Assembly: GCA_017531065.1 (NCBI GenBank) | Contig: JAFXLR010000111.1 | Coordinates: 1-5,349, forward strand | Direction of reading: 5' to 3' | DNA: 5,349 nt | Source: Bacilli bacterium | GTDB taxonomy: Bacteria > Bacillota_I > Bacilli_A > RFN20 > CAG-826 | In this document: one piece after another, positions 5,152-5,349 of the stretch | How positions within the stretch are numbered: position 1 is the first letter of the stretch | Layout of the letters: the number at the start of each line of letters is the position of its first letter | Program-made: the position numbers and the translations under genes | The notes under the pieces: generated by a model | What the model saw: the letters and a program-made list of their open reading frames with translations, nothing else | Database searches by the model: none | Told to the model about the DNA's origin: nothing

Positions 5152-5349
5152 GCCTATTCAGCAAAAAGAAAACCGGAAACGAATTCGTCCTTCCTTATGG
5201 AATCGTTTTGGCGACCGCTTTCTTTTTATCGATGATCATCTTCTCGATCTGCTATGGCAACAAAGAATACATGGAAGAAGTCATGGGAAGAGAGTTTGAG
5301 AAGAACATCATCGGCCAGACTTCCTTCATGGCAGGGGGCTTTGGGTTAC
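5148..5349 (+). CDS. Unidentified membrane protein, N-terminal part (3' truncated by window)
   Basis: A frame opens at ATG 5148, sharing four bases with the stop of the preceding phosphatase gene, and stays open to the window end, giving 67 residues. The N-terminus is short and basic (MSLFSKKKTG). One strong hydrophobic segment follows at about 14-36 (VLPYGIVLATAFFLSMIIF), then a polar, acidic stretch (NKEYMEEVMGREFEKN). A second apolar, Gly-rich region (SFMAGGFGL) is just starting where the window stops. The positive-inside rule suggests the N-terminus is cytoplasmic and residues from about 37 are outside. The ATGA overlap and lack of a clear Shine-Dalgarno suggest translational coupling to the phosphatase. 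I do not recognise a family. It could be a single-pass anchored protein or the first helix of a multi-pass protein; the visible part is too short to decide. Confidence 0.7.
   Translation, partial: MSLFSKKKTGNEFVLPYGIVLATAFFLSMIIFSICYGNKEYMEEVMGREFEKNIIGQTSFMAGGFGL

Noticed and set aside
1..5349. CRISPR arrays, tRNA or rRNA genes, insertion sequences, phage or toxin-antitoxin genes
   Set aside because: I looked for repeats, tRNA-like cloverleaf ends, transposase motifs and small toxin-antitoxin pairs on both strands and saw none. Nearly every base belongs to a core gene.

Overview
This window is the distal end of a bacterial ribosomal-protein/RNA polymerase superoperon (the spc and alpha part of the S10-spc-alpha locus), followed by a terminator and the start of a second, unrelated transcription unit. 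All genes lie on the + strand. The order secY-adk-map-infA-rpmJ-rpsM-rpsK-rpoA-rplQ, with adk, map and infA between secY and rpmJ and no rpsD between rpsK and rpoA, is the arrangement typical of Bacillota and their Mollicutes-like relatives. Also consistent are the four-cysteine zinc LID of adenylate kinase, the zinc-type (C+) L36 and the strong AGGAGG ribosome binding sites. TGA is used as a stop (adk, and the 4501-5151 phosphatase) and TGG encodes Trp, so this is the standard bacterial code and not the Mycoplasma code. Base composition is near balanced, with strong preference for C- or T-ending codons, CCA for proline and almost no CTG for leucine. An uncultured gut- or rumen-type Bacilli lineage is my best guess, but the genus cannot be read from this window.

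Layout. Positions 1-354 hold the C-terminal part of SecY. adk (356-1012) follows after one base, map (1009-1770) overlaps adk by ATGA, and infA (1784-2005) begins at a TTG codon. Then come rpmJ (2041-2154), rpsM (2176-2550), rpsK (2569-2976), rpoA (3025-4032) and rplQ (4035-4436). A clear intrinsic terminator (4453-4486) closes the operon. A near-consensus -10 box directly behind it probably starts a HAD-family phosphatase gene (4501-5151) on a leaderless or nearly leaderless mRNA. That gene overlaps by ATGA a membrane-protein gene that runs off the window end (5148-5349).

How it fits together. The operon co-produces the protein export channel (SecY), nucleotide homeostasis (Adk), nascent-chain maturation (MetAP), translation initiation (IF-1), ribosomal proteins of both subunits and the RNA polymerase alpha subunit. 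This links translation, secretion and transcription capacity to one growth-regulated transcript. The second unit looks like metabolite-repair or housekeeping phosphatase plus an unidentified membrane protein.

This is mostly an ordinary core region. I found no sign of a novel defence, mobile or regulatory system. The points worth a second look are the leaderless-type start of the phosphatase, the TTG start of infA, the divergent and longer N-terminus of L17, two small post-stop hairpins with a shared sequence motif, the codon bias of rpoA, and the unidentified membrane ORF at the end.
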